Shown: one piece after another, positions 46,537 through 59,624 of the stretch | Numbering within the stretch: position 1 is the first letter of the stretch | How the letters are laid out: the number at the start of each line of letters is the position of its first letter | Source of the DNA: Terfezia claveryi | Taxonomy: Eukaryota > Ascomycota > Pezizomycetes > Pezizales > Pezizaceae | NCBI GenBank assembly: GCA_015179025.1 | Contig: WHUX01000005.1 | Span: 62,001 to 126,000, forward strand | Length of the DNA: 64,000 nucleotides | Reading direction: 5' to 3' | Notes under the pieces: model-generated | The model's database searches: none | Told to the model about the DNA's origin: nothing | Seen by the model: the letters and a program-made list of their open reading frames with translations, nothing else | Made by a program: the position numbers and the translations under genes

Positions 46537-49500
46537 ATACAGAGTCCCTCCAACTATCACGTGCGATACGCTGTAGAATAGGTAGAAGTTAGTACGCGCT
46601 AATAGTATATGCAGTATCGGTAGCGTATTTCTCCAACTTTTGAGGTTCTATGAAAGCTAATGGAGTGCTCCAGGTCCTAGGAAGCTCATTCTCAATCAAA
46701 AAAGGCGCCCTCAAATTCGTAAGGTAAATGCAATTATGCTATGGAGGGCACTTTTGTTTTGATCCCAGGAGACTTTTATCTAGGGTAGGCTGTTGGCACA
46801 ACCTCTCCATTCTCCCTTTATCAAACACACTTATTTAGTCCTTATTTCGTCATTCCCCTTCCGACAAGTGGTGCCAATTTTGCTTGCACTTGTTTGTGTC
46901 GATATTGCTTTGTCACTAGTTGAAGTTGTAATCTCACAATCTCGAACTCCGCTCAATGCGCCGCTGGTCGTTTTCTTACCACTCCGCCGCAGGATGTGGC
47001 ATACAGTTACATAAGCTGCATAAAAGGGCCTAAGTCCAATGCGGTCTCAAATTAAATATCGTGAAAGTTGAAGTTCCTACTTGATGGTGGGACTAACTGG
47101 TATGAACTTTTATCATGTCAGCGGAACCTACTATTTCTCAAGCCAAACTTGACATCTTTCTAGCTGAAAATGCACCCTCCCACCGACCATAGAGAAAGCA
47201 ATTCAAGGTTCCAAACAAGGATACATTTCAGCATACTGCAGATCAGATGGGTCCGCTATATTGAGCGAGGGAAGTAGGTAGGGCTGTTAATAAAACAGAG
47301 GGTTGGTACAGAAGGTCTTTACGCACCTCCCCTGTATAAAATCTAGCGCCAACCCTAGTGTACCACAGTGTGAACGATGCATGAAAAGGGTGCGTAAAGA
47401 AGTATATGTTCTGGCCCAGCCCATCCGCTACATAAATTGGACTAAACCGTGCCGGTAGAGCTAGGCTGGGCCATTGAAGGTAGACCTGGTTAATGAGGGA
47501 TTAAGTGTGTTCAGAAAGTAAGAAGTGGAATCGAACAACTCCTGAGGGGGGCATTATAAGAAGCAGTTGAAGATAGCGGATAAGAGGCGAGTAACATGCA
47601 AAGATATAAACAGAGGTAAATTCTCCAGTTGAATACCCATAGCCACAAAAGACAGATTGGGCAAATATTCGATAGGTATTCTTGATGTGAATTATTCTAT
47701 GAAGCGGAACGCTTATTTAATAGTAGAAGCTGATAAGATGTAGAAGTACGAGCCAACTTTGATCGATATATTTGACGGCCAGAACATACGAAGAGATCAG
47801 AAAGCAAGTTGAATAAATAAGGTGACGTATTTTTGGTTAGCTCCTCATCCACAGCGTAAAGTGAAGAACTTCCCACACTGTATTTTTTTGACCGGTCCAT
47901 TCATGAATAGACCAGGCCATCTTGACTAGGCGGGCCAGTCGATTAGTTGAGCGAGTCACTAATCCAGTGCAGTCATGAATAGACCGGGGGCTCTTCATAA
48001 AGCACAGTGTCGTTACTAAGGTGGAACATATAAAATGTTCAATTACCCTGAATTTCCAATTCTCACCATACATTGGTACATACCTAAGCATTGATTTGAA
48101 GTAGCAGTAGTCCTAAAAACCAGCCCGTAATGTATAGTCAAGTTTGTATAGCTACGCGCGCCGTTTGCGCATATCGTCATACAATACTAGCAAGCATGGC
48201 TACCTGCTCCCCATAAGGTGTCAGCCCCGGGAATTGTCCTGTGTTCCACTGGACCTGCACCGAGCAAATCATTTTGGACCTATAGTTCGGGGTGTTTTCT
48301 AGTGCAGGCATAGATATCCCCCGGACTTTGCACCGAATTCTGCACTGAAGGTTGCGCCGGACAATATGGACTTGGAGAAACCCACAGCCTGGCCATCCCA
48401 AGGTACCTATCACCAACTTAATAGCATTGTATAGAATGCTCTCATAGTCTAATGGTCAAGAAAACCTCAAAAACCACCATTTCTGTCTTAGGCTCTAAGC
48501 TCAACTTTCCGGGGTGCCTTTGTTTTTGTATTCCTTATGCACCCTCTACTGGCGCACTGCATTATGGGCAGCCACAATGCCCTTCGGAGTAAATATCCGG
48601 TGCTGCAAAGGAATATGGCACCGTACAGATTACGGTGATTTATGCTTATAGGAACCAGGCTAGCTCATATGGATACTCCTACTTATGGTCCTAGGTGGGT
48701 GTCAGGTGCATCCAAATCCACAGCTACAACACTTTAGCATACATTCAGCTTTGAGACAACCTATCTAGGTATGAACTTCAGTCACCTCAAGCTCCTGTAG
48801 CTGCACAAGCAGTACTAGATGCATCAGCACTAGCAGGTATAGGAACACCAGTTGCTTCAAGCCCAAGCAGCCCGGGCTCTCCCCTCATCCAAGATGACTT
48901 GAGCAATAACCTATTACGTACATAAACACGTAGTCCCAACACAGGTGCAGCCTGAATACAAACAATGTAGCTAAGTAAAGGGCATCATGTTATCACAACA
49001 ATAAATGGCATCAGCTCAGGAATGGCAGCCTCCGCAGAGTTTAATTGAAGTGGATATGGAAAATAGTATACGGTACCTCGGCCAAGGCCACCAGCCATAA
49101 TTGACAAGTGAGAGCTTATGCCAAACGGCTTCATAGCTAATTATTACGGGAAGGGAGAAAAATTGCCAGAATCTAAAGTGATTGTGATAGTAGGTCATCA
49201 TATACTGTAATCATGCATGATTAGACAATTCTGTTACCCTGAACTCCTATTCAGCGGTCTCTAGCATAATGCCCTTACTTCATCAGGGTAGTCAAATATG
49301 TCTAATAAAATCACCTTGGAACTAGAATCTCTAGTGCAAATCAGATATTGCACAGATATATGGAAACACCAAGTACTATAATTGGTAAGCTTGGAGTTTA
49401 TAGCTAGGTGGCAAAAAAATCCATACACCCAGCATAAAGAGGCCTCAACGCTGTATATTAGAGAATTTTGTATGGATATATGAGTAGACATACAAAGATG

Positions 49501-49853
49501 CAGGGTATGAGTTTTTTTTGCCACTTAGCTGTACATGTATGTACTGCCTAAGTTCCATTAGAAAGGTAGTTATAGCTGTATCAATGGCCATTTGTCACTT
49601 CTAGCGGGAGCTATAGGATTTATTAGCTATTTCAAGCTCTAGGCTTAAAGCTGGTACCAAAAACTTGCTATATGATATGGAATTAAGAAGCTAGAGATAT
49701 TCCCCGAACTTGACCTGGTTGGGGTCAGCTACCGTATCCTTAACCAATAGCCAGGTTATGCGTTTATTAAGGATATAAATATATACGTTTTCACCCCTTA
49801 CATGCTTAGCGTATATTTATATCTTGTGGCTATCCGACTAGAGAATTATGTTT

Positions 49854-49903
49854 GAGATGAGGCTAGTCTGGTTGGAAATCCCCTCTACAGGAGGAGATGA
49901 GGC
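49854..49903 (+). mobile_element. 30-bp insertion with perfect 10-bp direct repeats
   Basis: GAGATGAGGC occurs at 49854-49863 and 49894-49903. The insert 49864-49893 starts TAGTCTGGTTGGAAATCC. Confidence 0.8.
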
Positions 49904-50927
49904 ATGCCGCTAGGTTCATGCTAAAAGAGCAAGCCCAAGCGCAGGTCCTGAAAAGTTCGGTTTCTAGGCATATCATCAAACACTTATACACTTGCGATTA
50001 ATTATATTTTAGGTCGCAATGTTTCATACATATGTGATGTCATTAAGTGTAAGTAGTGCAAAATACATTAACACCTCGAGATTCTAATACTGTACCTATC
50101 GATCATCGGCCCGGAACCCCAGGGCTGATGTGACCTGTGAAATTGAGATTTAACTCTAGGTGTTGACCCCAAAGCGGCGCGGATGCACGCCTGAACCAAC
50201 GCCGGTGGAACCGGTCGTAATATAGCGGGTTATGGAAAAAGGACGATTGTTTAACGCGGCAGGGCAGGCATCATTAGGTGTGTGGGCGTCAAGTAACATT
50301 GGAACGGGAGCCGATTCATAAACCCGACAAATTCTCAAAAGTGACATTGGGATGTTTATACATGCGTAACTATGTGTTTTGAAAAACGGAATACTGCAGG
50401 TGGATTTCAATTCTCGGAGATTTTGAAGTAGCAGCGACCAAATTCTCAGATAGTCTCATTGACACAATTCTATGGGGAGAGAGAACACCCAAGAGGAGTT
50501 TCCAGACACAATAGCAGTTGTGCTTGAAAAACAGCCCGAGCAACTGACAGCATAGATACTCTTAGGTGGAGGAAGGGCAGAATGGCTAGCCAACTACGGT
50601 AATCGGTCTCTCAAGCTCCGCTAAAGGTGTGAATTCACATCGTAGCCCTACGTGCTAGATTTATCCTGATGAGGGATAATCCTGCGTGAAATTTGCACAT
50701 GGAACAAGATAAAACATGTTAACAAGGGTTGAAGGTCTCAGGCATAAGTAAGGGAGGCTGGTAGACACGGTTCCCTCTAGTGAGATGCCATTTTGGATTA
50801 GACTACCCTTTTGGGGTACCGTCGATACTTACTTAGGCAAGTAGCTATAGTCTCCGATGTCGGTACGGAGTATAATGGCTTGCATTAATGAACCCTCGTT
50901 GGTGCTTTCGGAAGTATACCGGGGCAT

Positions 50928-50953
50928 GCATAGAATACCAGACTAGCATAGAA
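50928..50953 (-). mobile_element. 10-bp insertion with perfect 8-bp direct repeats
   Basis: GCATAGAA flanks both sides of TACCAGACTA (50936-50945), the reverse complement of TAGTCTGGTA. Confidence 0.7.
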
Positions 50954-52969
50954 AATCTGCACAGCTCTAGAACTCAATAGCTGGGAAGGATATCATTCAC
51001 TCTCCAGCTCAGGGGTTTGGACAGTCTCTTATATGAGAATTGACCATGACTCCTTCGAATATCGACTGGTAAGTACTCTTATCGTACGTAACCAGATTAT
51101 ATCGTACGCTATACATACAGTATTATGTTCAAGTCTCACAATTTGGTTGCTGAAATTGAGCAGGTGAAAAGGAAACCAGCCATCGAATTTGTCATGGCTC
51201 CCTAGAGACATCTACTCATATGGGTTGAGATTTATCGCATGAGCATCAAATACTCCGAACTGGCAAACTGCACTAGACCTAATTAAAGTATAGTGTCTGC
51301 CGCTTCTTCATCTGGACTGATTGGAAGCAGAGAAGGCAAGTTCGAGCAAATGCATGCCTTCAGCTGCGGGCTGTCGATCTCATGTATACGTCCCAAAAGT
51401 ATCACTTACTACCTAAATGTAAAGTCCATCCGGAAATGGATGGTTTTGGCTCCAACTGCCCAGGAATCATTGGGGGATAAGCACTACACTCAAACTTCAC
51501 TCAGAAAAGTTCCATACATAGGGGTGTTGCTCATGTTGGAGTGCATCGAGGTATGCCCAACCCCGCAGTCAATCCAACCGTGAGGCAATCCGGCAGTTCA
51601 CCTAAAGGCAAATCCCATCAGTGAAAGTGAAGAGTTGGGTTGCCGAAGTTCGTCTGACAGAATTCAATATACTTGAGCGAGGGACTAGGTACCGATAATC
51701 GCGGGGGTCTACGTTTCAAAGCTCGTGAATAAATCAAGTGTTAGTACTGTAAGATCGAAATGGAGTGGTACATAATAAGTGTTCTCGTACCCGGAATTTG
51801 GTCTGAAATATGTAGGGCTGTTTAATTTGGCCTATAGAATTCAAGTGGAGAGTCTTATAAAAATCGCTCACAGCGATAAACGACACGCATGTCTCCCTCT
51901 AGTAGGAAATCGGTGAAGAGAATCTATCCATGTTTTTATTATCTGCCACTGGGTGACGCCAAAAACTGTCCGAAAACAGCTCCGACTCTACCACCCTCTT
52001 CGCCCCCTAAATAAGTACACAAAAAACAAAGGAAAATCCAAGATCGTAAAGCTGGATTGGGTGGTCGGGCTGCATGCATCATCGTCACCCTTCAACTCGG
52101 ATAAAGACCCTAGGGGTGCATTAACCTACTTCCCATGCAAGCCAGCTAGCATACATAGGAAACGTAGTCTGGTCCGCGTAGTGCCGAGGCGTTAGTACAT
52201 GACTCTTATAATAATTCATTATTTCTACAATTACCATAGTAAAAGCTAGAAAGTTCGTGAGCCATATACGTCGCCAAGAAATCTCGGCAATGATATATGC
52301 TGAGAGACCTATGGTCCTCAACTTTCTCGACTGTTTTGCTTGGCGTATAGGACCCGGAAGTTTCTGCTATTGAGCTCGAGGTATATACATGAGTACAGGA
52401 AATCGTGCTCTATAAAACCCCAAAATTGATAGGTATGGAGAATGTGAAGGTCAAATGCATGTCATCGTGAGATTTAGTGCATCATGGGTATGCCCTCGCT
52501 TCCACTATTGGTCAATAATTTCCATGCCCCCTTGAATTATGCATGTATGCAGCCTAAGTGGGGTTCATGGCCTTGTGAATTACGTCAAAGAAAGTCCAAT
52601 CAAGTGGTGTCGAGACTCAGGATTGACTGGACCCTTAGATCCATTTTAATTTGGGAAAATGGGCAGTTAGAAGAAACATGACCCCCATTCACTGAAGGCA
52701 CGAGGACAAGTTTTTGTCTCAGCCCTCTGCTCTGTGGGGGTGCTCGGTGATGACATGATCAGCTGTAGCCCATCCTTTCAGGCAAGCGTTGTTGATGCCC
52801 CACAGCATAGAATAACCTGCATCAGCTTTCAATACATACCAGACCAATCTAATGCTCGTAATGTATTGGAGCGAAGGACCTGGAATTTATGTTGTCTGAA
52901 TTCTGGCCGGTACTTTCCTCGTAAGGAGCACGAAGCTGACTGGTTTGGTGATCTTCATTCCAGGAACCG

Positions 52970-53002
52970 CACTTCATGTGCAACCAGACTACACTTCATG
53001 TG
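52970..53002 (-). mobile_element. 11-bp insertion with perfect 11-bp direct repeats
   Basis: CACTTCATGTG is present at 52970-52980 and 52992-53002. Between them is exactly CAACCAGACTA, the reverse complement of TAGTCTGGTTG. Confidence 0.8.
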
Positions 53003-53419
53003 AATATACGGAGTGGCATAATGCTTGGCTTATGCAACTTTGTATGCAAGACAGCTCCAACTGACTCTATAGGGAAAGGTCAACACCTTGGCAACATTAT
53101 ATGACGACCGCAACATCACACATAGACGGTTCCCCCGCAGCGGGCTGTTAATCACTTACATACACTCTGTATGTCGACCCTTTGTCATGAATTTGATACA
53201 TAGAGTAAGTAACACGGTATTAGTTGCCTTTTGATCATATATCACCATATATTGTATACCAGAATGCACCCACAAATGACGAGGACAATTATCCCACAAC
53301 TTTAGCATGTATAATTCAAAGGAAAATTCCTTGGATACAGCCGACAGGAGTTCATGGTGAGGTAGTTCTTGTTACCACCATTTATGTACCAATTAGCAAA
53401 GCCAGGTTTGTTATATATT

Positions 53420-53465
53420 TTTCTGTTCTAGTCTGGTTGGCACAAGCCTCTCGTAATTTCTGTTC
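53420..53465 (+). mobile_element. 28-bp insertion with perfect 9-bp direct repeats
   Basis: TTTCTGTTC flanks the insert 53429-53456, which begins TAGTCTGGTTGGCACAAG and ends CCTCTCGTAA. It is the closest relative of the insert at 29170. Confidence 0.85.
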
Positions 53466-54360
53466 ATGAATATACTTGAAGAGGCCGAAGAGGCAACCCT
53501 CAGCTCTTGCTTCAGATTTATAATATGCTCCTACTTCGTGAGTTGTAGCTGACTAGGTAGGTAGCTAATAATGTAGTCCACTCTCGAGCTCTCAGTCATC
53601 AGAGTTATGACACAGGCTAGCACTACTGTTAGTTGTGTATGGTTACACTGATGTTAAGCAGTACGAGAACAGTGTATCCACTGGTATTCGCGTGGGATTC
53701 ATGGGACGCATAGTTATTCGGGGTACGGGTGCCTGTTATCTGTACGTGGTTGTAGTCTTTGCAGCCTCAACCGTAACCTTTGTAATTACTAAAGGCACTG
53801 CAGCAGTAAGGACTGAGGAAATAGATATGGCCATGTAGCTAAGAAGTTATATATAGGTATATATATATCGGCATCTATAGCCACTCTTGGCTTGGACGTT
53901 CGAACCCAACCAGCTATTTTGCTCCCCCCCACAAAACATCTGACAATTACCTAAGTGTAGTCCTGCATATTCCAATGACCATCATTATGGCATACGGTAG
54001 GTCTAGCTATAAGGACACAATTGAGTTAAAGTAATGATAGGTGATTGAACATGAGATGACTGACTGTTTCGACGCGTGAATGCATAGGTATATACACCAG
54101 TATCCTTCCAATTGCAAGCTGTGAACCTGAATCACACCGAGGCCCAAGCCCGGGCTGACCTTCACATATGCTATGCTTAACCCAATCCCATGAAATCCTT
54201 TCTCGCGTGGCAAACCTCGCCTTGGGATTCTTGTGTCTCTTAGCTCTAGCAAATAATTGCGAGTGATTTCACTCTTGCGACCCGGTTATTTGCAATAACC
54301 TCAGCTCCGAGCCTGCCGCACCATCATTCGCACCGCTGCTGACAGGTTCACACTGCCCAT

Positions 54361-55372
54361 ATATTCCGCCCCATCCCCCTCCCCCAACTACAATTGCCCC
54401 GCTCTTCCCCCTCTCCACTGCCCGGCAACAACTCATCGAACCCTATTTAACGCTTCTCTTGCTCGTTATCTTTTGCTACACAACCGCCGGGGAAATACTT
54501 CCTTCACCTAATAAGACCAAGTTCACGGCCATATTATCCATTCACGCGGTCAAGAAGCCTGAGAGCTGAGGTAGAGCACTTCGTCCTGGGCCACCAACAC
54601 AAGCAACAGCAATCCTTTCCCATATTCCTGGAGGTTGCTGCCGCGGCCAATATATCGTAATCCGTTCGCTCGGAACATTGGACTCTATCAACTTCGGTGC
54701 CTCGGAAAAGCAACGCCATTACGCGAAAAAGTTTTGTGTGCGAACTTTCTTGCCACTACCTAACTAGCCCTTTAGAGTCTGGATTTTTCTGGGGAAAAAA
54801 AAAAGGCGAAAGGCTGCCCCAGGTGTAGGTTCAAAACCTGGTGCATCTGTCGACTCGAGCAATCAATAATAACCTTACCAGTTAGCATATTACTTCCCGC
54901 TTTTTCTCTACAGAACGGAAAAGCAACTGGAAAAAGAAATCTGGTCGCAGTCTGCCCTTGCACCCTAAACGCTGAGAAAAAGCAAACGTTATTCAGGGCT
55001 TCTGGCACGAGAGTATCAGTACCTCCCCCCCGTCAGTCCGTCGTCGTCGTCGTCGGTTACACTATACACCTGAGCAGCAGCTCCCCCTCTCCCCCCCAAA
55101 AAAGACAACATCCCCATTCGCTCCTCACAAAGCTCCTTGTTTGTCCATATCACAGCCCACATAGTGCTCCCCCGCATTTCTATAATCCCGAGCGCTCAAG
55201 TCACTAGCTCTCCTCATATTCCATTAACTTTTCAAGATTTTCGATTATTCTGCTCCGGGTTTGATTTGCTGCTTTACTACAAAGCTACCGCCACCGTATA
55301 GCTTTTCCAGCTCTTCTCACTCATCCCTCCTACTGCACCCTAATCACCCCTCAATTTTGTACCGATAACAAT
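54361..55372 (+). promoter_or_regulatory. Long pyrimidine-rich promoter/leader of HAL4
   Basis: About 1 kb upstream of the kinase start is rich in C/T tracts (for example near 54362-54425 and 55082-55096) and has a CGTCGTCGTCG microrepeat near 55038. This is common in strongly expressed fungal leaders; the transcription start is not known. Confidence 0.4.
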
Positions 55373-56961
55373 ATGCCAGACGAACCCCCACTCACTACCT
55401 CAAAGGCGTCTATAAAGTCAAACTCATCTTTAACGGCACCTTCGCCACACATGGGATTGTCGCCTATAAACACACCAGCGGCCTCCCCGATTCTGAAGCC
55501 AGGTACGGCGAAAGCACCATCTATGCTCAGCCTTACCCCTCAACCTCAGAACGGTATCTCACAACCAAAGCAATCCATATCTTCCAGGTTGCAGCGTATG
55601 TTTACGCCAACCAGCACGAAAGCCAGCAATACCGAAAGGCGGGAAAAAATATCCTCCAGGGATGGAAAGACGGATGGGAGTGCATCGGACACAGATGCAT
55701 CAGGTTCGAGTGAGAAAAAAATTGAAAAGAGGCAACCACCCGAGAGGAAAGGCTCGATTACTGGCCTCCCTAGTGGTGGGGAAAGGAAGGAACAAAAACG
55801 CTTTGAGATGCTCCCCAATGGATCTCATGAACACCATTTGCGCAGTGCTAAGAGGCAGGAAAAGCTGTCAGACATGCTTCGAGATATGATTGTGGGAAAA
55901 AAGAAAGGCGAAGACTTCCACCCCGTTGAGCAAGACCACCTAAGCTTAGTATCCAGTTTCATGGATCAATTGAAAAGCGATAAATTGGCTTCTGAGCGAA
56001 AGGGGGGGCCTAATTCCGCTGCCTCCTTAGTTGAGAAGTATGGAAAGTGTCAGGAAATCATCGGGCGCGGCGCCTTTGGCATCGTACGGATATCTCATAA
56101 AGTGGACCCCGTCAGTGGACAGACGGAGCAACTCTATGCTGTAAAAGAATTTCGTCGGAAACCATCGGAATCTGCGAAGAAGTATCAGAAGCGCTTAACA
56201 TCCGAATTCTGCATCTCATCGTCCTTGCGTCATCCCAATGTTATACACACTCTTGATCTTCTTCAGGACTCGAAAGGTGATTATTGCGAGGTCATGGAGT
56301 TCTGTGCTGGAGGTGACTTGTACACCTTGATCCTCACCGCTGGAAAACTGGAAGTAGCAGAAGCGGATTGCTACTTCAAGCAGCTTATGCGTGGAGTCGA
56401 GTACATGCACGAGATGGGGGTTGCTCATAGGGATCTGAAACCCGAGAATCTTCTACTTACTACACGTGGTGCACTCAAGATTACAGATTTCGGAAATGGT
56501 GAGTGCTTTCGTATGGCCTGGGAAAAAGAACCACATATGACGGCTGGCCTTTGTGGCTCTGCACCATATATAGCACCAGAGGAATATACAGATAAGGAAT
56601 TTGATCCTCGAGCTGTCGATGTCTGGGCAACTGGTGTGATTTACATGGCAATGAGGACTGGGAGGCACCTTTGGAGGCTTGCGAAGCGTGGAGAGGATGA
56701 ATTTTTCGAAAAGTATCTCGAGGGGAGAAAGGACGAAGAGGGATACCAGCCCATTGAGAGTCTTCATAGGGTTAGTGCTTCTTGTTGAGTTAAAAACTAA
56801 TCGCTTGATGAACTGACTCACTATAGGCACGCTGTCGCAATGTCATCTACTCAATACTAGACCCCAACCCGACTAGGCGCATCACAGCGCAGCAGGTGCT
56901 GAAGTCAGAATGGGGTAGAGATATCACTCTTTGCAAGGCCGGAGAAGAAGGTCTGATCTAA
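55373..56961 (+). CDS. HAL4: Ser/Thr protein kinase of the HAL4/SAT4 (NPR/HAL5) family, 2 exons
   Basis: Hal4/Sat4 kinases stabilise plasma-membrane K+ uptake (Trk) and salt tolerance. Exons: 55373-56770 and 56827-56961; 510 residues. The N-terminal 220 residues are disordered and rich in Ser/Thr/Pro. The kinase domain starts with the glycine loop GRGAFG at about residue 231. The catalytic lysine is in YAVKEF (about 258). HRDLKPEN (from about 352), DFG (about 372) and APEEYTDKEFDPRAVDVWA complete the motifs. The block LDLLQDSKGDYCEVMEFCAG is typical of the HAL subfamily. All catalytic residues are present, so the kinase should be active. The last exon gives DPNPTRRITAQQVLKSEWGR. Confidence 0.93.
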
Positions 56962-57952
56962 CAGGAAAAAGATGGAAGCATGATTCTAAATAATCATAGG
57001 TCTCTGATTTTATGCCCGGCTTCATAGGCCGCATCTTAATTACGTTATATCACCAACCAGTTACACGAGCACGGTATTAACAGGGAGTGTGGTGGCCCAT
57101 TTTCGATCTTCTCATTTTATTCCGTTACTTATTTCATTAGCTTTCTTTTGTTATCACTCACTTGTCATAACTTTCGCAAGAGTTGATTATGGTTGGCGTT
57201 CCAGGGGGGCAGATGTGGATAAATGGTACTCAGTATTTATATAAAGTTTTTTGTTGGGAGGAATCAAGCGGAGTCCGACACTGGTGAGATTAGTTTCTTG
57301 CCCGATATTCACTTCGTTCATGCGACTTTAAGTATCCTTTCTTTTCTATTTCCATTCATCTACATGTAATCACATTGTTAGGTGCCTCTTATATTGGTCC
57401 ATAACCTAACTTTTTTTTATCTTTTCTTGTTTATATTCAAGTTTCTGTAGTACACCACAAGAAGGAGTACAAGGGGGATTTTCTGTCAGATTACGAAGCA
57501 GGTCGTGTAGCCACAGATTCGCTGGGTTCATCTTGCAAGCTTGCGTTGTCATACCCATAGTTCTTGTATTTTCCACCACTGGGTGGGAACTGATGGCTAT
57601 CACTGGCTGTGAGCTTCATACTAGCTCGTCAACGCTGATTGCCGAAAAACAGGGCACAGCCACAGCTGCGCCTGTCTTGCCTACCTCTCGGCATCCCGTT
57701 GGCCAAATCCCGTGCCTAAGATATTCCGGCTCATCGTCATCAGACACTAGTCCCAATTCTTAGACGCTCTACCCTCTTTACTTTAATATTCACCCGCTTC
57801 CAAACGATACCGCCTGCGACATACCACTTACATCTACATTAGGACGTGTGTAATAATAATCTACAAAATTCCAACTGAACTACACATAGCTCACTGCATC
57901 AGCTTCAACGACACAAAAAAGCACTCAGGCAACAAAGAACAACACCAAAGCC
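56962..57952. other. Intergenic between HAL4 and RVS161
   Basis: No gene is seen; it holds the HAL4 3' flank and the RVS161 promoter. Confidence 0.5.
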
Positions 57953-59624
57953 ATGAGTTGGGCAGGTACAACCCAGGCCTTCCGGAAGTTTCAGTGGTAT
58001 ACTAAGGGGAAATTATCTCACGCCATGGAGCACAGGATTTAAGAAAACGGTCAATCGGGCCACGGTGCAGGTGATGATGAAGGCCGGTATGGGGCACGCT
58101 CATACTCCCGCACACTTTCCTCATACACCCCTCCCCAACTATGGGGTAACCCCACCATCAGTTTGAACTGGGCGAGCTGCTAACGCTGTGCCTCCGAGAT
58201 CATCAGGACAAATCGAAAAGACGAGCGACCGTGACTATGAAGTAGAAGAGAGGTAGGAATAAAGCTTTAACGTGTCCACAGCTCAGCTAATGATACACGT
58301 AGGAGGTTCCGCGCTATGGAGGCAGCTGCAAATAAGCTGCAAAAAGAAGCAAAGGGTTATCTGGACGCTCTAAGAGGTTCGCACTCATAATCTTCAGCTG
58401 AGCGAAATATTATTGGACGATTGCATTTTTTATGTGGAGTTATGTATGTTGGTACGGCTGGGACCTTCGGAAGAGGATCGACAGCAAAGAATATGTGTGA
58501 AAGCTTGTACAATGCAACGGGTACCGTGGAGGGTCACAGCGGAGCAGGCTCCGATGGAGCATACCGGCAATATACAATCCGCTAACATTTGGATTATTTG
58601 TCGTTTTTAGCTATGACTGCATCGCAAATGCGGATTGCGGAAACTATCGATACATTCTATGGGGAAGCTGGTACACGGGACGGCGTCAGTCGATCATACA
58701 AACAGGCGGTGGAGGAACTCGATGCGGAGACAATCAAGGCATTGGACGGTCCATATAGAACCACCGTTGTTGAGCCGATCTCGCGATTTTGTGCATATTT
58801 TCCTGATATCAACGAATGTATGACCTCCTTCTCCAGTTTCCCCACCCTGGGCGCAAGAATACTCACCACCACTCTCACGATATACCCCGCAGTCTATGCA
58901 AACATTTACCCAGACATGGCTCACCAAGAATAATGATAGGTATTAAAAAACGGAATCACAAGCTTCTAGACTATGATCAAATGCGAGCAAAAGTAAAGAA
59001 ACTCGTGGAAAAGCCCGATAACGACCCCGGCAAGCTCCCGAGGGTATGCATGATCTATTATCTGCAATCGAGCTGCTACCCGTCTCACGGTCCAGATTTA
59101 GCTAATTGATCTGCGTGATGACAGACTGAGAAGGAAGCGCAAATGGCAAAGGAGATTTATGAAGCCCTAAACGAACAACTCACAACTGAGCTGCCGCAAC
59201 TCATTGATCTTAGAGTTCCATACCTAGACCCCTCATTTGAGGCATTAGTAAAGATTCAACTCAGATGTAAGACCACGATCGACCTCCAGCCGCATGTATG
59301 TGCAACGGGATTGGTAAATTGATAATTCTTGTGTGCTACAGTTTGTGCAGAGGCATATTCAAGAATGGCCCAGGTATGCCATACCCGGCAGCTTCGGTTA
59401 ACCATGGGTAGCGGGATACTGATATTGGAGTTCTTCTTTTTTTTAGGTGCAGCAATATCTTGACCCAGATACTCGAGAGCAGTACGCTCAGGGTCACCTG
59501 GATCATAGAGTGGAGCAGGTCAGTCAAATTCTCTCGATTATCTCCCACTTGCTTTATCATGCTGATGTGCTCCTCATAGGTTCTACAAGAAATCCGCGAC
59601 TTGAGCATTGCTGGGGCGTCTTAG
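57953..59624 (+). CDS. RVS161: Rvs161/Hob3 N-BAR protein, 10 exons
   Basis: This BAR protein bends membranes and acts in endocytosis and actin patch organisation with Rvs167. Exons: 57953-57965 (13 nt), 58036-58086, 58207-58252, 58303-58376, 58611-58817, 58940-59043, 59125-59266, 59342-59373, 59447-59518, 59580-59624; 261 residues, all in phase. The protein starts MSWAGFKKTVNRATVQVMMK, then GQIEKTSDRDYEVEERR. NKLQKEAKGYLDALRAM, TIDTFYGEAGTRDGV, FCAYFPDINE, KLLDYDQMRAKVKKL, ELPQLIDLRVPYLDPSFEAL and RFCAEAYSRMAQVQQYLD are near-identical to Hob3/Rvs161. The end is EVLQEIRDLSIAG-type. A 261-residue gene cut into ten exons is extreme for a fungus. Confidence 0.95.

Larger units (their letters stand above)
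46537..54360. other. Gene-poor region, about 7.8 kb
   Basis: I found no gene that can be supported. ORFs are short, without codon bias, motif or splice partners. The stretch is A/T-rich and carries four ultrashort insertions with direct repeats (listed separately). It looks like decayed intergenic or transposon sequence. Confidence 0.5.

Noticed and set aside
47697..48416. Minus-strand ORFs in the gene-poor region
   Set aside because: Short, in different frames, no recognisable domain or splice partners.
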